A DNA stretch of 64,000 bases from positions 1 to 64,000 of the forward strand of contig NZ_LJRO01000048.1 of assembly GCF_001401155.1 (NCBI RefSeq). Direction: 5' to 3'. This stretch comes from Pseudomonas tremae. GTDB taxonomy: Bacteria; Pseudomonadota; Gammaproteobacteria; Pseudomonadales; Pseudomonadaceae. Positions 43,441-52,878 of this stretch are shown here, piece after piece. The notes under the pieces are model-generated. The model saw only the letters and a program-made list of their open reading frames with translations, did no database searches and had not been told where the DNA came from. Every line of letters starts with the position of its first letter. The stretch's first letter is position 1. The translations under genes were made by a program, and so were the position numbers.

Positions 43441-45225
43441 TCAGCGCTGCTCGCTCTGCGGCGTCACCCTCAGCACTTCTTCCAGTGTAGTCAGCCCAGC
43501 CGAGACCTTTTGTGCACCCGACAGGCGCAAGCTGCGCATGCCTTCCTTGAAGGCCTGACGGCGCATGGCAGTGAGGTCCAGGTCTGCGGAGATCAATGCC
43601 TTGATGTTGTCTGACATGACCATGATCTCGTAAACCCCGGCGCGGCCCCGATAGCCGGTATCGCGACATTCCACGCAGCCAACTGCCTGATGCGCACCAG
43701 CCGGTACGGGGGCTTGCCAGGGGCGTGTCAGGGTTTGCCAGTCAGTCTCGTTCAGATTGATCGGCGCCTTGCAGTGCGGGCACAGCGTACGCACCAGGCG
43801 TTGGGCCATCACGCCGAGTATCGTCGCCTTGAGCAGATAATGCGGTACTCCCAGCTCGAGCATGCGGCTGATGGCGCTGGGCGCGTCGTTGGTGTGCAGC
43901 GTCGACAGCACCAAGTGACCAGTCAGTGCCGCCTGAATAGCCATTTCAGCTGTCTCCAGGTCGCGAATTTCGCCGATCATGATGATATCAGGGTCTTGCC
44001 GCATCAGGGCGCGCACGCCAGCGGCAAAGCTCAGATCAATGTTGTGCTGCACCTGCATCTGGTTGAAGGCGGGCTCGACCATCTCGATAGGGTCCTCGAT
44101 GGTGCAGAGGTTGACCTCAGAGGTCGCGAGCTTTTTAAGAGTGGTGTACAGCGTGGTGGTCTTGCCCGAACCGGTCGGGCCGGTGACCAGAATGATGCCG
44201 TTGGGCTGGCGGGTCATCTCCTGCCAGCGACGCAGGTCATCACTGGAAAACCCCAGCTGGTCGAAGTCCTTGAGCAGTACTTCCGGGTCGAAAATCCGCA
44301 TCACCATCTTTTCGCCGAATGCTGTGGGCAAGGTCGACAGGCGCAGCTCCACTTCACGATTTTCGGGCGTGGTGGTCTTGACCCGACCGTCCTGCGGTTT
44401 GCGCTTTTCGGCGACGTTCATCCGTCCGAGGCTCTTCAGGCGGCTGACAATGGCCATGATGACCTGTGCCGGGAACTGATAGACGTTGTGCAGCACGCCG
44501 TCGATGCGAAAGCGCACGGTGCCTTGTTCACGGCGCGGCTCTATGTGGATATCGCTGGCCCGTTGCTGAAACGCGTACTGGAACAGCCAGTCGACGATAT
44601 TGACGATGTGCGCATCGTTGGCGTCGGGCTCCTGATCACTGGCCCCGAGCTTGAGCAACTGTTCGAAGTTGCCCATGTTGCTCATTTTCTGTTCGGACGC
44701 ATTGGCGCCGCTGACCGACTTGGCCAGCCTGAAAAACTCCATCGCCATGCGCTGGATGTCTGCCGGGTTGGCGACGACGCGTTTCACCTGAAGCTTGAGC
44801 ACATGTGAGAGGTCGGCTTCCCACGAGCGCACGTAGGGCTGGGCGCTGGCGATGGTCACTGATTCACGATCGACTGCCACGGCCAGAATCTTGTGGCGCT
44901 GGGCGAATGCATAGGACATCAGCGGCGTGACCGCTGCGACATTGATCTTCAGCGGATCGATACGCATGTAAGGCTGGCCACAGATTTTTGCCAGCCAGGC
45001 AGTCAGGGTTTCTACGTCCAGCTTTTTGCCGGGACGCTTCAGGTCGTCGAACTGCAGCGACGCCAGAAATTCGAGCGGGTGCAGTTGAATGTTTACCGCG
45101 CTGCGACGTTGCGCGAGTGCGGTCTCCGAGTCGTCCTGACTCAGGTAGCCTTCGGCAACCAGGTCACGCAACACATCGTTCAGATCGAGCCAGCGATCCT
45201 GTGAAGAAGGGGACAGGGCTGCCAT
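43441..45225 (-). CDS. GspE/PilB-family secretion ATPase
   Basis: The 594-residue ATPase powers assembly of type II secretion or type IV pilus-like fibres. It has an N-terminal MshEN-like domain, a central N2 domain (ASDIHIEPRR), Walker A (GPTGSGKTTT), the Asp box (IEDPIEMVEPAFNQMQV), Walker B (ALMRQDPDIIMIGEIRD), and a tetracysteine zinc motif (CPHC ... CVEC). ATG 45225 has AAGGAG upstream. No gsp or pil genes are nearby, so it is an orphan in this region and its machine cannot be named. Confidence 0.9.
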   Translation of the reverse strand: MAALSPSSQDRWLDLNDVLRDLVAEGYLSQDDSETALAQRRSAVNIQLHPLEFLASLQFDDLKRPGKKLDVETLTAWLAKICGQPYMRIDPLKINVAAVTPLMSYAFAQRHKILAVAVDRESVTIASAQPYVRSWEADLSHVLKLQVKRVVANPADIQRMAMEFFRLAKSVSGANASEQKMSNMGNFEQLLKLGASDQEPDANDAHIVNIVDWLFQYAFQQRASDIHIEPRREQGTVRFRIDGVLHNVYQFPAQVIMAIVSRLKSLGRMNVAEKRKPQDGRVKTTTPENREVELRLSTLPTAFGEKMVMRIFDPEVLLKDFDQLGFSSDDLRRWQEMTRQPNGIILVTGPTGSGKTTTLYTTLKKLATSEVNLCTIEDPIEMVEPAFNQMQVQHNIDLSFAAGVRALMRQDPDIIMIGEIRDLETAEMAIQAALTGHLVLSTLHTNDAPSAISRMLELGVPHYLLKATILGVMAQRLVRTLCPHCKAPINLNETDWQTLTRPWQAPVPAGAHQAVGCVECRDTGYRGRAGVYEIMVMSDNIKALISADLDLTAMRRQAFKEGMRSLRLSGAQKVSAGLTTLEEVLRVTPQSEQR

Positions 45226-45336
45226 GCGCGCTCCTTGGGGCAATTTGGTCATGTGACGCTGAACAAGCGTAGACGCCAAGCGTGACAGCGTTACTCGTTC
45301 TGTGCGACCGGGAATTACCGAAGCAGGCGAATTGAT

Positions 45337-45684
45337 TCAGCCGCGGGCCAGCGCGACGTGAGTCTGTGGGGTTTTGAGAGCGTCGGTTTGTTCGACATCC
45401 ACCGAGCAGACGTCGATCAGGTTGCGCATTTTTTCACCAATGACCTGGGCCCGGTGCCAGCTCAGCCTGGCGACGTGGAGGTCGATGACCAGCGTGCTTT
45501 CCTGCTGCACGACGCTGAGCTGGTGAGGAATCAGGTACTGCATCGCAAACAGGTTCAGCACCTGGCAAAGCAACGCTGGCTCGGCTTCGGCAACAATCCG
45601 ATAGCGCGCGCAGCACGAAGCATTGCTGGATGACCAGCTGTCGGGGCGTTGCGAGAGGGTGGTCACGGCTTCGAGGTTGGGCAT
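45337..45684 (-). CDS. Hypothetical small protein with ACT-like pattern
   Basis: The 115-residue soluble protein is divergent from the Lrp gene. The segment from EPALLCQVLNLFAMQYLIPH to VIDLHVARLSWHRAQVIGEKM has the beta-alpha-beta-beta-alpha-beta rhythm of ACT domains, such as small regulatory subunits of acetolactate synthase. The match is by pattern only. GGAG precedes the ATG at 45684. Confidence 0.6.
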   Translation of the reverse strand: MPNLEAVTTLSQRPDSWSSSNASCCARYRIVAEAEPALLCQVLNLFAMQYLIPHQLSVVQQESTLVIDLHVARLSWHRAQVIGEKMRNLIDVCSVDVEQTDALKTPQTHVALARG

Positions 45685-45809
45685 GCTGATACTCCAGAAC
45701 GATGGTAGAAATCCTTACATGCGGCAAAAGAAATTTCTGGTCCATCATCAACTGGATTAGTCTTGTTAAGACTTGTTAATGCGTCAGTGGCTGCTGCGGA
45801 AGAATAATT

Positions 45810-46289
45810 ATGCAAACCGAGCTGGATGTGTACGACCGCAAGATTCTGGCTTTGCTGCAGGAGGACGCTTCGCTTTCCAGTGCGCAGATCGCCGAGCAGG
45901 TCGGCTTGTCGCAATCTCCTTGCTGGCGTCGCATTCAGCGGCTCAAGGATGAGGGGGTAATCCGGCGCCAGGTCGCGTTGCTGGACCGCAAGAAAATCGG
46001 TCTGAACACGCAGATTTTTGCCGAGGTCAAACTCAATGCCCACGGGCGCTCCAACTTCACCGAGTTCACCGATGCGATTCGTGGTTTTCCAGAGGTATTG
46101 GAGTGCTATGTGCTAATGGGGTCGGTGGATTTTCTGCTGCGCATCGTGACGCCGGACATCGAGGCTTATGAGCGGTTTTTCTTCGAAAAGCTGTCGCTGG
46201 TGCCCGGTATTCAGGAAGTGAACTCGACAGTGGCACTGTCAGAGATCAAATCCACCACCAGCCTGCCGCTATTGCGCCAGGGAGGCTGA
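45810..46289 (+). CDS. Lrp/AsnC-family transcriptional regulator
   Basis: The 159-residue protein has an N-terminal winged helix (DRKILALLQEDASLSSAQIAEQVGLSQSPCWRRIQRL) and a C-terminal RAM/ACT-like effector domain (VLECYVLMGSVDFLLRIVTPD). Lrp-type regulators bind amino acids and control nearby genes. The divergent neighbour, 126 bp away, is the likeliest target. GGAAGAATAA precedes the ATG. Confidence 0.93.
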   Translation: MQTELDVYDRKILALLQEDASLSSAQIAEQVGLSQSPCWRRIQRLKDEGVIRRQVALLDRKKIGLNTQIFAEVKLNAHGRSNFTEFTDAIRGFPEVLECYVLMGSVDFLLRIVTPDIEAYERFFFEKLSLVPGIQEVNSTVALSEIKSTTSLPLLRQGG

Positions 46290-46333
46290 ATTCATGACCT
46301 CTTGCCAATTGCCTGCCGCGCCGCACACCCAAA

Positions 46334-46361
46334 GCAGGGCGCAGGGCGCAGGGCGCAGGGC
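46334..46361. repeat. Short tandem repeat, four copies of GCAGGGC
   Basis: Four perfect 7-bp units follow each other between the Lrp gene and the convergent CYTH/CHAD gene. The unit number could vary between strains by slippage. It lies outside genes. Confidence 0.8.
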
Positions 46362-46475
46362 GTCCGATCTTGAGCCAGCGGCGTGGCGCAGGTTTGTGAC
46401 GCAGGGCGTCACCCAAGGCATTCCCGCGCTGTAGAGTGCGGAACGATAGTTACACGAGAGAACACAGCTCCAGCC

Positions 46476-47843
46476 TTACAAACGCAACAAGGTCTTCCAT
46501 GCGCGGCTCTGGAAGACGGTGATGGCTTGCTGAACACGGGCATCGAGTACTTCGTCGCTGATGTCCAGATGGGCCAGTTCTTCCAGTTTGCGCATTTCGC
46601 CGTACAGGCGATCGAGCTCTGGCAGGTCCAGCGCGGCGCGTGCCCAGTGCAGCCAGGCTTGCATGCGTTCGATCCGTGGCAGTTGCTCGGCCAGGTCTTC
46701 CGGTTGCTGCTGATAGCGGCTCAGTTGCAGGGACGTCGCCTCTTCGCCCAACAGGCGAGGCAGCCAACTGCTCAGCAGGGCAGCGCCCTGGCGGTTGCCG
46801 CGCGTGTTGCGCTCGGCGGTCCAGCTGCGGGCCAGCAGCCAGCGCGACGTGTTCAGTGAAAACTCGCCCCAGCGGGTGTCCTGCAATTCTTCAAGGAACT
46901 GCTCGTGAGCAGCGCCACGCACATCACCATCTTCCTGACCAGCCTGAACCAGTGGGCGCCAGTCTTCCAGCAGCGCGTCCAGCGAGGTACGTAGCTGGGC
47001 CGTCGAAGTGCGTGGTGCGGCCTGGCCGAGGCTGCTGGTCAGTGCGCGCAATTCGGCGAGCATCTCGACCCAGTCCTGCAGCAAACGCCAGTGGCCGTTG
47101 AAACGGTACTGCTCGGCCAGACGCTGGCTGCTGCCCAGCAAATGCCAGGCCAGCGCCGAGTAAGCATCATCCAGCGGCGTTTCTGCGTTCAGAACAGGCG
47201 CCGGGAGGCTCAATGAGTAGCTGCTGGCGTCGAGCAGGCGATAACCGCGCTCAGCCTTGCTGATGTCGCAGGGCATCAACGGCAGCGTTGCAGCCAGTTC
47301 AGCGGCCAGTTCCAGCAGCGCCGCAGGGTCGCCCTCGCGCAGCTCAAGCTCCAGCTCGCAGATTTCTTCCTTCTGCTTGCCTGCAACCACCTGGCCCAGG
47401 TCCAGCGCGGCTTCGATCACGACTTTGGTTTTGCCACGACCCCAGGCAATTTCGGCTTTTTCACGCACAAAGTCGGTAGTGAACAGCGGCTTGATGGTTT
47501 TCTTGTCCAGTTCGGCCAGTTGCTCGGGCCAGCAGTCGCCTTCGAGTTTTTTCAGGTCCAGCTTGGCTTTGGGCAGATCCCAGTTGTATTCGTTGCGCTC
47601 GGACAGGCCGGCCACACTTTGCCCGCGAGTCTTCATGGTCTGGATGATCTGATCGCCATCACGACGGATGCGCAGCGCCACTTTGGCGTGGGCCAGTTCG
47701 CGTTCAGGGGTATCGAAATACTGGTTCGACAGTTCCAGGCGCTCCCAGCCACTTTTGTTGCGCTTCTTGAGCAACGGGTGTTCGCGCAGTGCAGCGAGAG
47801 TCTCGCGGCTGACGCGGAGTTTGATTTCTGTTTCTTTTTGCAT
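46476..47843 (-). CDS. CYTH-CHAD domain protein (inorganic triphosphatase type)
   Basis: The 455-residue protein has an N-terminal CYTH domain with the ExExK motif (KETEIKLRVS) and basic and acidic tunnel residues (ALRIRRDG, ELELELREGD). A C-terminal His-rich CHAD helical domain (about 215-455) follows. CYTH enzymes hydrolyse triphosphates, and CHAD domains bind polyphosphate. I chose ATG 47843 because the protein then starts directly with the CYTH motif (MQKETEIKL); the longer frame to 47891 adds a non-family leader. Confidence 0.9.
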   Translation of the reverse strand: MQKETEIKLRVSRETLAALREHPLLKKRNKSGWERLELSNQYFDTPERELAHAKVALRIRRDGDQIIQTMKTRGQSVAGLSERNEYNWDLPKAKLDLKKLEGDCWPEQLAELDKKTIKPLFTTDFVREKAEIAWGRGKTKVVIEAALDLGQVVAGKQKEEICELELELREGDPAALLELAAELAATLPLMPCDISKAERGYRLLDASSYSLSLPAPVLNAETPLDDAYSALAWHLLGSSQRLAEQYRFNGHWRLLQDWVEMLAELRALTSSLGQAAPRTSTAQLRTSLDALLEDWRPLVQAGQEDGDVRGAAHEQFLEELQDTRWGEFSLNTSRWLLARSWTAERNTRGNRQGAALLSSWLPRLLGEEATSLQLSRYQQQPEDLAEQLPRIERMQAWLHWARAALDLPELDRLYGEMRKLEELAHLDISDEVLDARVQQAITVFQSRAWKTLLRL

Positions 47844-48005
47844 GGCCGGGGGAATCCAAACGCTGATACTGATAACGGAAGCGCAGCCCATGACTGAACG
47901 GCTGCTGATGGCGTCAGTGTACAGGACATGGCCCGAAACGGTTTATTCCTGGGTTGCTATGGCCCTATGATGGGCTGTGTTTCGTCTTGATTACAGGAAG
48001 CGTCC

Positions 48006-49154
48006 ATGCCGTTGCCGTCCATGAAAGACCAGTTCGCCGCCTTGATCGCTGCGCCTTCGGTGAGCTGCACTCAGCCTTCCCTGGACCAGACCAACCGTCC
48101 TGTCATTGATCTGCTGGCCGGCTGGCTTGGGGATCTGGGTTTTGCCTGTGATATTCAGCAGGTGTCACCCGGCAAGTTCAATTTGCTGGCCACCTTCGGC
48201 ACCGGGCCTGGCGGTCTGGTGCTGGCCGGCCACAGCGATACCGTGCCGTTCGACGAAGCGCTGTGGAAAACCGATCCGCTGAAGCTGACCGAAGTCGATG
48301 GCCGCTGGGTCGGGCTGGGCAGTTGCGACATGAAAGGCTTTTTCGCACTGGTGATCGAAGCCGTACGCGGGTTGCTTGATCAGCCGTTCAAGCAGCCGCT
48401 GCTGATCCTCGCCACCTGCGACGAAGAAAGCTCGATGGCCGGAGCCCGTGCGCTTGCAGACGCCGGACGCCCGCTGGGCCGCGCAGCGGTAATCGGCGAG
48501 CCGACCGGGCTCAAGCCGATCCGCATGCACAAAGGCGTGATGATGGAGCGCATCCATATTCTCGGGCGCAGCGGCCACTCCTCTGATCCGAGCCTGGGGC
48601 ACAGCGCGCTGGAGGCCATGCACGACGCGATCAGCGAACTCAAGGGCCTGCGCACGCAATGGCAATCGGAATACCGTAATCCGCAGTTCACTGTGCCGCA
48701 ACCCACCCTGAACCTGGGCTGCATTCATGGCGGCGACAACCCGAACCGCATCTGCGGCCAGTGTTCGCTGGAGTTCGATCTGCGCCCGTTACCGGGCATG
48801 GACCCTGACGTATTGCGTGCTGCGATCCGGCACAAGCTGCAACCTTTGGCTGAACTGCATCAGGTGCAGATCGACTACGCTCCACTGTTCCCCGAGTGTT
48901 CGCCGTTCGAGCAGGTGGCGGATGCCGAACTGGTGCGCGTTGCCGAACGACTGACCGGCCACACAGCGGCAGCAGTAGCATTCGGCACCGAAGCGCCTTA
49001 TCTTCAGCGCCTCGGTTGCGAAACGCTGGTGCTGGGGCCTGGCGATATTGCCTGCGCGCATCAGCCGGGGGAATACCTCGAAATGTCACGTCTGGACCCT
49101 ACAGTGCGTCTGTTACGTCAGTTGATCGAACAATATTGCCTGACGCCTCAATGA
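48006..49154 (+). CDS. argE: Acetylornithine deacetylase
   Basis: The 382-residue M20-family metallohydrolase removes acetyl from N-acetylornithine to give ornithine for arginine synthesis. Metal-ligand regions are LAGHSDTVPFD (His, Asp), WVGLGSCDMKGFF, TCDEESSMAGA (Glu pair) and GPGDIACAHQPGEYL. The length is typical. argA follows after 122 bp on the same strand. Confidence 0.94.
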   Translation: MPLPSMKDQFAALIAAPSVSCTQPSLDQTNRPVIDLLAGWLGDLGFACDIQQVSPGKFNLLATFGTGPGGLVLAGHSDTVPFDEALWKTDPLKLTEVDGRWVGLGSCDMKGFFALVIEAVRGLLDQPFKQPLLILATCDEESSMAGARALADAGRPLGRAAVIGEPTGLKPIRMHKGVMMERIHILGRSGHSSDPSLGHSALEAMHDAISELKGLRTQWQSEYRNPQFTVPQPTLNLGCIHGGDNPNRICGQCSLEFDLRPLPGMDPDVLRAAIRHKLQPLAELHQVQIDYAPLFPECSPFEQVADAELVRVAERLTGHTAAAVAFGTEAPYLQRLGCETLVLGPGDIACAHQPGEYLEMSRLDPTVRLLRQLIEQYCLTPQ

Positions 49155-49276
49155 GTCAGGTTCCACAAGAGCCGAATACAAGGAGATTGCGCGTGCCAAG
49201 CCTGTTCCGACGATAACCACCACACCGTTGTGCGTGCTTTTTCTCTTCGTCCATTTTTCTACAGGCTCTTGTTGTC

Positions 49277-50575
49277 ATGCCCGAATACGTCAACTGGCTA
49301 CGCGATGCATCTCCTTACATCAATGCTCACCGCGATTGCACCTTCGTCGTCATGCTGCCCGGCGACGGCGTCGCACACCCCAACTTCGGCAATATCGTCC
49401 ACGACCTGGTGCTGTTGCACAGCCTTGGGGTGCGGCTGGTGCTGGTGCATGGCTCGCGTCCACAGATCGAGAGCCGTCTGGCCCAGCGCGGGATTACCCC
49501 GCGTTATCATCGCGATTTGCGCATCACCGATACCGAGACACTGGAATGCGTGATCGATGCCGTCGGTCAGCTGCGCATCTCGATCGAGGCGCGTCTGTCA
49601 ATGGACATGGCTGCTTCGCCCATGCAAGGTTCGCGGTTACGCGTCACCAGCGGCAACGTGGTGACCGCCCGGCCTATCGGCGTGCTGGAAGGTGTCGATT
49701 ATCAGCACACCGGCGAAGTGCGCCGGGTTGACCGCAAGGGTATCAATCGTCTGCTGGACGAGCGTCACATCGTACTGCTGTCGCCGCTGGGCTACTCGCC
49801 GACCGGCGAAATCTTCAACCTCGCCTGCGAAGACGTCGCCACACGCGCCGCTATCGATCTGGCCGCCGACAAACTGCTGCTGTTCGGCGCCGATGAGGGC
49901 CTTTTGGACGAGCAGGGACGGCTGGTACGCGAGTTGCGCCCTCAGCAGGTGCCTGCCCATTTGCAGCGCCTGGGCAGCAACTATCAGGCGGAATTGCTGG
50001 ATGCAGCGGCAGAAGCCTGTCGTGGTGGTGTGGCCCGCAGCCATATCGTCAGCTATGCCGAGAATGGCGCACTACTGACCGAGCTGTTCACCCGCGATGG
50101 TGGCGGCACGCTGGTGGCGCAGGAGCAATTCGAGTTGGTGCGCGAGGCGGCCATCGAAGACGTCGGCGGTCTGATGGACCTGATCACCCCGCTGGAAGAG
50201 CAGGGCATTCTGGTACGCCGCTCCAGAGAAGTGCTGGAGCGCGAGATTACCCAGTTCAGTGTGGTCGAGCGTGAAGGGATGATCATTGCCTGTGCCGCGT
50301 TGTACCCGATTGCCGACTCGGAGTCAGGCGAGCTGGCGTGTCTGGCGGTCAACCCCGAGTACCGGCATGGTGGTCGCGGTGACGAGTTGCTGGAGCGTAT
50401 TGAAAACCGTGCCAGGGCATTGGGCATCAAGACCCTGTTCGTCCTCACCACCCGCACTGCGCACTGGTTCCGCGAGCGCGGTTTCGAGCCCAGCAGCGTA
50501 GATCGCCTGCCAAGCGCCCGCGCCTCGCTGTACAACTATCAGCGTAATTCGAAGATTTTCGAGAAGGCTATATAA
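49277..50575 (+). CDS. argA: N-acetylglutamate synthase
   Basis: The 432-residue protein makes N-acetylglutamate, the first step of arginine synthesis. An N-terminal amino-acid-kinase-like domain (about 20-280, including VLVHGSRPQIESRLAQRG) is the arginine feedback site in this family. A C-terminal GNAT domain (about 290-432) has the acetyl-CoA motif (CLAVNPEYRHGGRGDELLERI). GTGCGTGC precedes, with no strong ribosome binding site; the start at ATG 49277 gives the usual MPEYVNWLRDASPYIN N-terminus. Confidence 0.96.
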   Translation: MPEYVNWLRDASPYINAHRDCTFVVMLPGDGVAHPNFGNIVHDLVLLHSLGVRLVLVHGSRPQIESRLAQRGITPRYHRDLRITDTETLECVIDAVGQLRISIEARLSMDMAASPMQGSRLRVTSGNVVTARPIGVLEGVDYQHTGEVRRVDRKGINRLLDERHIVLLSPLGYSPTGEIFNLACEDVATRAAIDLAADKLLLFGADEGLLDEQGRLVRELRPQQVPAHLQRLGSNYQAELLDAAAEACRGGVARSHIVSYAENGALLTELFTRDGGGTLVAQEQFELVREAAIEDVGGLMDLITPLEEQGILVRRSREVLEREITQFSVVEREGMIIACAALYPIADSESGELACLAVNPEYRHGGRGDELLERIENRARALGIKTLFVLTTRTAHWFRERGFEPSSVDRLPSARASLYNYQRNSKIFEKAI

Positions 50576-50586
50576 GCGCTGGAGCG

Positions 50587-50649
50587 GACGCAGAGCGTGG
50601 GTACGATAGGTGTTCTTAAAGACACCTGTCGTTCCTCACGCTCTGCGTC
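50587..50649. terminator. Long hairpin between convergent argA and gshA
   Basis: GACGCAGAGCGTG at 50587 pairs with CACGCTCTGCGTC ending at 50649, and the inner ACGATAGGTG pairs with CACCTGTCGT. The stem is long with few mismatches and has no T tract. It looks like a REP-type element used as a bidirectional barrier; GAGCGGACG at its edge recurs at 28055. Confidence 0.6.
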
Positions 50650-50658
50650 ACCTGCGCA

Positions 50659-52248
50659 TCAGTTGCTGATCGACAGAATGCTCGCCTGATACGAGCCCAC
50701 GAATGTGTCGAAATCCACCACTTCTTCCGTCGCTTCCAGCTCGGCCTGTTCCTCAAGGGAGGTTTTGGCCAGGGCTTCGAAGTGTGCCTGTTCTTCAGCG
50801 CTCAGCGGGTGAGTGCGGAAGTATTCGGCGTGGACCTGGCTTTGGCGAAGGGAGAACGCCGTGAAGCCTTCGTTGTGCGCCTTCATGCTGGCCAGCACCT
50901 GGGCTGAAGGGGTCAGCGCAGTGTCGTTGATCTTGGCCTGTTGCACGTCGATGGATTTGACGTGTTCATCTATGCCTTGCGCCTGATCCAGCAGTCGGGC
51001 GATGGGCGTGATTTTCTCCAACAGCTCGGTCGCCCATGCCTTGAGCTCGACAGGGCTGTTGTCGCGCAGCAGGTTCAGGCCCGGACGGCGACCTTCCTTG
51101 ACCACCGAGAGGAAGTTCGAGCTTGCATTGGAACACTCGTGGCCAGCCAGTTGCTGGCTTTCCTCAAGGGCGCAATACAGCACGAACGCGTCGATGAAGC
51201 GTGATTGTTCCAGGCTGATGCCGGTCGGCAGAAACGGGTTGATGTCCAGGCAGCGTACTTCGACGTACTGCACGCCGCGGGCCACCAGCGCCTGAATCGG
51301 GCGTTCGCCGCTATAGGTCACGCGCTTGGGACGTATGTTGGAGTAGTACTCGTTTTCAATCTGCAACACATTGGTGTTGAGCTGAATCCATTCGCCGTTC
51401 TGGTCATGAGTACCGACATCGACGTACGGCTGATAAGGCGTTGCCACAGCCTTGCGCAGGCTGTCGGTGTAGCTGACCAGATCGTTGTAGCACGGCGTCA
51501 GGTCAGCCTGAGCGTCACTCTGATAACCCAGATCGCTCATGCGCAGGCTGGTGGCGTACGGCAAGTACAACGTGTCGGCGTCAAAGTGTTCCAGCTGATG
51601 CTCACGGCCGCGCAGGAAACCTGCGTCCAGCGCCGGTGATGCACCGAACAGGTACATCAGCAGCCAGCTGTAGCGGCGGAAGTTGCGAATCAGCGCGATG
51701 TAGGAATGCGACTGATAGTCCCGCGCGTCGCCGGCAAAGTCTTCGGTCTGCTTGAGCAGCGCCCAGGCGTCTTCCGGCAGCGAAAAATTATAGTGAATAC
51801 CGGCAATGCACTGCATGGTCTTGCCATAACGCAGCGCCAGACCCTTGCGATAGACGTATTTGAGTTTGCCGATGTTCGAGGTGCCGTAATACGCGATCGG
51901 TATGTGCTCTTCGTCGGGCAAAGGGCACGGCATCGAAGGGCTCCAGAGCAGCTCGTTGTTCAGCTTGCTGTAGGCGAATCGATGGATCTTGTCCAGGCTG
52001 TCGAGGGTCTCGGCCGGGTTCTTTAGTGCGGGCGTGATGAACTCCAGCAGTGATTCGGAGTAATCGGTCGTGACCTGGCCGTTGGTGAGTGCTGCACCCA
52101 GAGCTTGAGGGTGGGGCGTGCACGCCAGTTCTGCCGTTGCAGTAACGCGCAGACATTCACGCTCGATACCGTGCAGGCACTGCTCCAGCAAAGAGAGGTT
52201 GTTGCGCTCGCCAAGCAAAGCAAGACGGCGGTTTAAAAGTTCGCTCAA
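50659..52248 (-). CDS. gshA: Glutamate-cysteine ligase
   Basis: The 529-residue enzyme joins glutamate and cysteine, the first step of glutathione synthesis. Family patterns are [16 protein letters not shown] at the start, ATP-grasp-like residues in [14 protein letters not shown], and [32 protein letters not shown] chose TTG 52248 because AAGGAT lies six bases upstream and the protein then begins (M)[16 protein letters not shown], as in relatives. GTG 52263 and frames to 52455 are less likely. Confidence 0.95.
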   Translation of the reverse strand: MSELLNRRLALLGERNNLSLLEQCLHGIERECLRVTATAELACTPHPQALGAALTNGQVTTDYSESLLEFITPALKNPAETLDSLDKIHRFAYSKLNNELLWSPSMPCPLPDEEHIPIAYYGTSNIGKLKYVYRKGLALRYGKTMQCIAGIHYNFSLPEDAWALLKQTEDFAGDARDYQSHSYIALIRNFRRYSWLLMYLFGASPALDAGFLRGREHQLEHFDADTLYLPYATSLRMSDLGYQSDAQADLTPCYNDLVSYTDSLRKAVATPYQPYVDVGTHDQNGEWIQLNTNVLQIENEYYSNIRPKRVTYSGERPIQALVARGVQYVEVRCLDINPFLPTGISLEQSRFIDAFVLYCALEESQQLAGHECSNASSNFLSVVKEGRRPGLNLLRDNSPVELKAWATELLEKITPIARLLDQAQGIDEHVKSIDVQQAKINDTALTPSAQVLASMKAHNEGFTAFSLRQSQVHAEYFRTHPLSAEEQAHFEALAKTSLEEQAELEATEEVVDFDTFVGSYQASILSISN

Positions 52249-52491
52249 GGTGTAATCCTTCACGCATCGGTCGCCCCGATATGGGGGTGGACTTGATGGT
52301 CTGCAAGGGTGAGGAGAGGAACTGGCGTGGTCGCCTGGTCGGGTCGTTGACGCCAGTTCACAATCATTGCTCTTCGTCGTACCACCCAAATGGACTCGGC
52401 ACCACGCTAATGGTGCCGAAATTAACTCAAATGATGTCGGTACGGCTAGGTCCACTTCGCAATGACTGATTGCATCAGCCTCTGAGCGAGT

Positions 52492-52878
52492 CTAGATGAC
52501 TGCAAATGTGCCTTGGGCTTTTGCGACGAGCTTGTCGCCCTGGACAACTTCCGCTTCTACCACCAGCGTGCGGCGACCCGCGTGCAGGACCTTGGCGATG
52601 CACAGAACTTCGCCGTCCGACACGCCACGTACATAGTTGATCTTGCACTCGATGGTCACGCTGCGCTGGTCGAAACCATGAACGCTGGAACAGGCCAGCC
52701 CCATGGCAATATCGACCAGACTGAAGATTGCCCCGCCGTGCATCACATTGCCGCGATTGCGCAGATGCGCTTCCAGTGGCAGTGCAACTTCGGCAACGCC
52801 TTCGTCAAGACGCCGCAGCTCGCAGCCGAGCATCTTGAAGTAGGCGCTGTGGGTCAGATCCTCGGGAATGTCCATCAA
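52492..52878 (-). CDS. PaaI-type hotdog thioesterase
   Basis: The 128-residue protein has the hotdog fold, with the catalytic-region pattern [19 protein letters not shown] and closing strands ([22 protein letters not shown]). PaaI-type enzymes hydrolyse acyl- or phenylacetyl-CoA thioesters; the substrate here is unknown. Its ATG overlaps the stop of tex by four bases (ATGA), so it is translationally coupled to it. Confidence 0.9.
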   Translation of the reverse strand: MMDIPEDLTHSAYFKMLGCELRRLDEGVAEVALPLEAHLRNRGNVMHGGAIFSLVDIAMGLACSSVHGFDQRSVTIECKINYVRGVSDGEVLCIAKVLHAGRRTLVVEAEVVQGDKLVAKAQGTFAVI

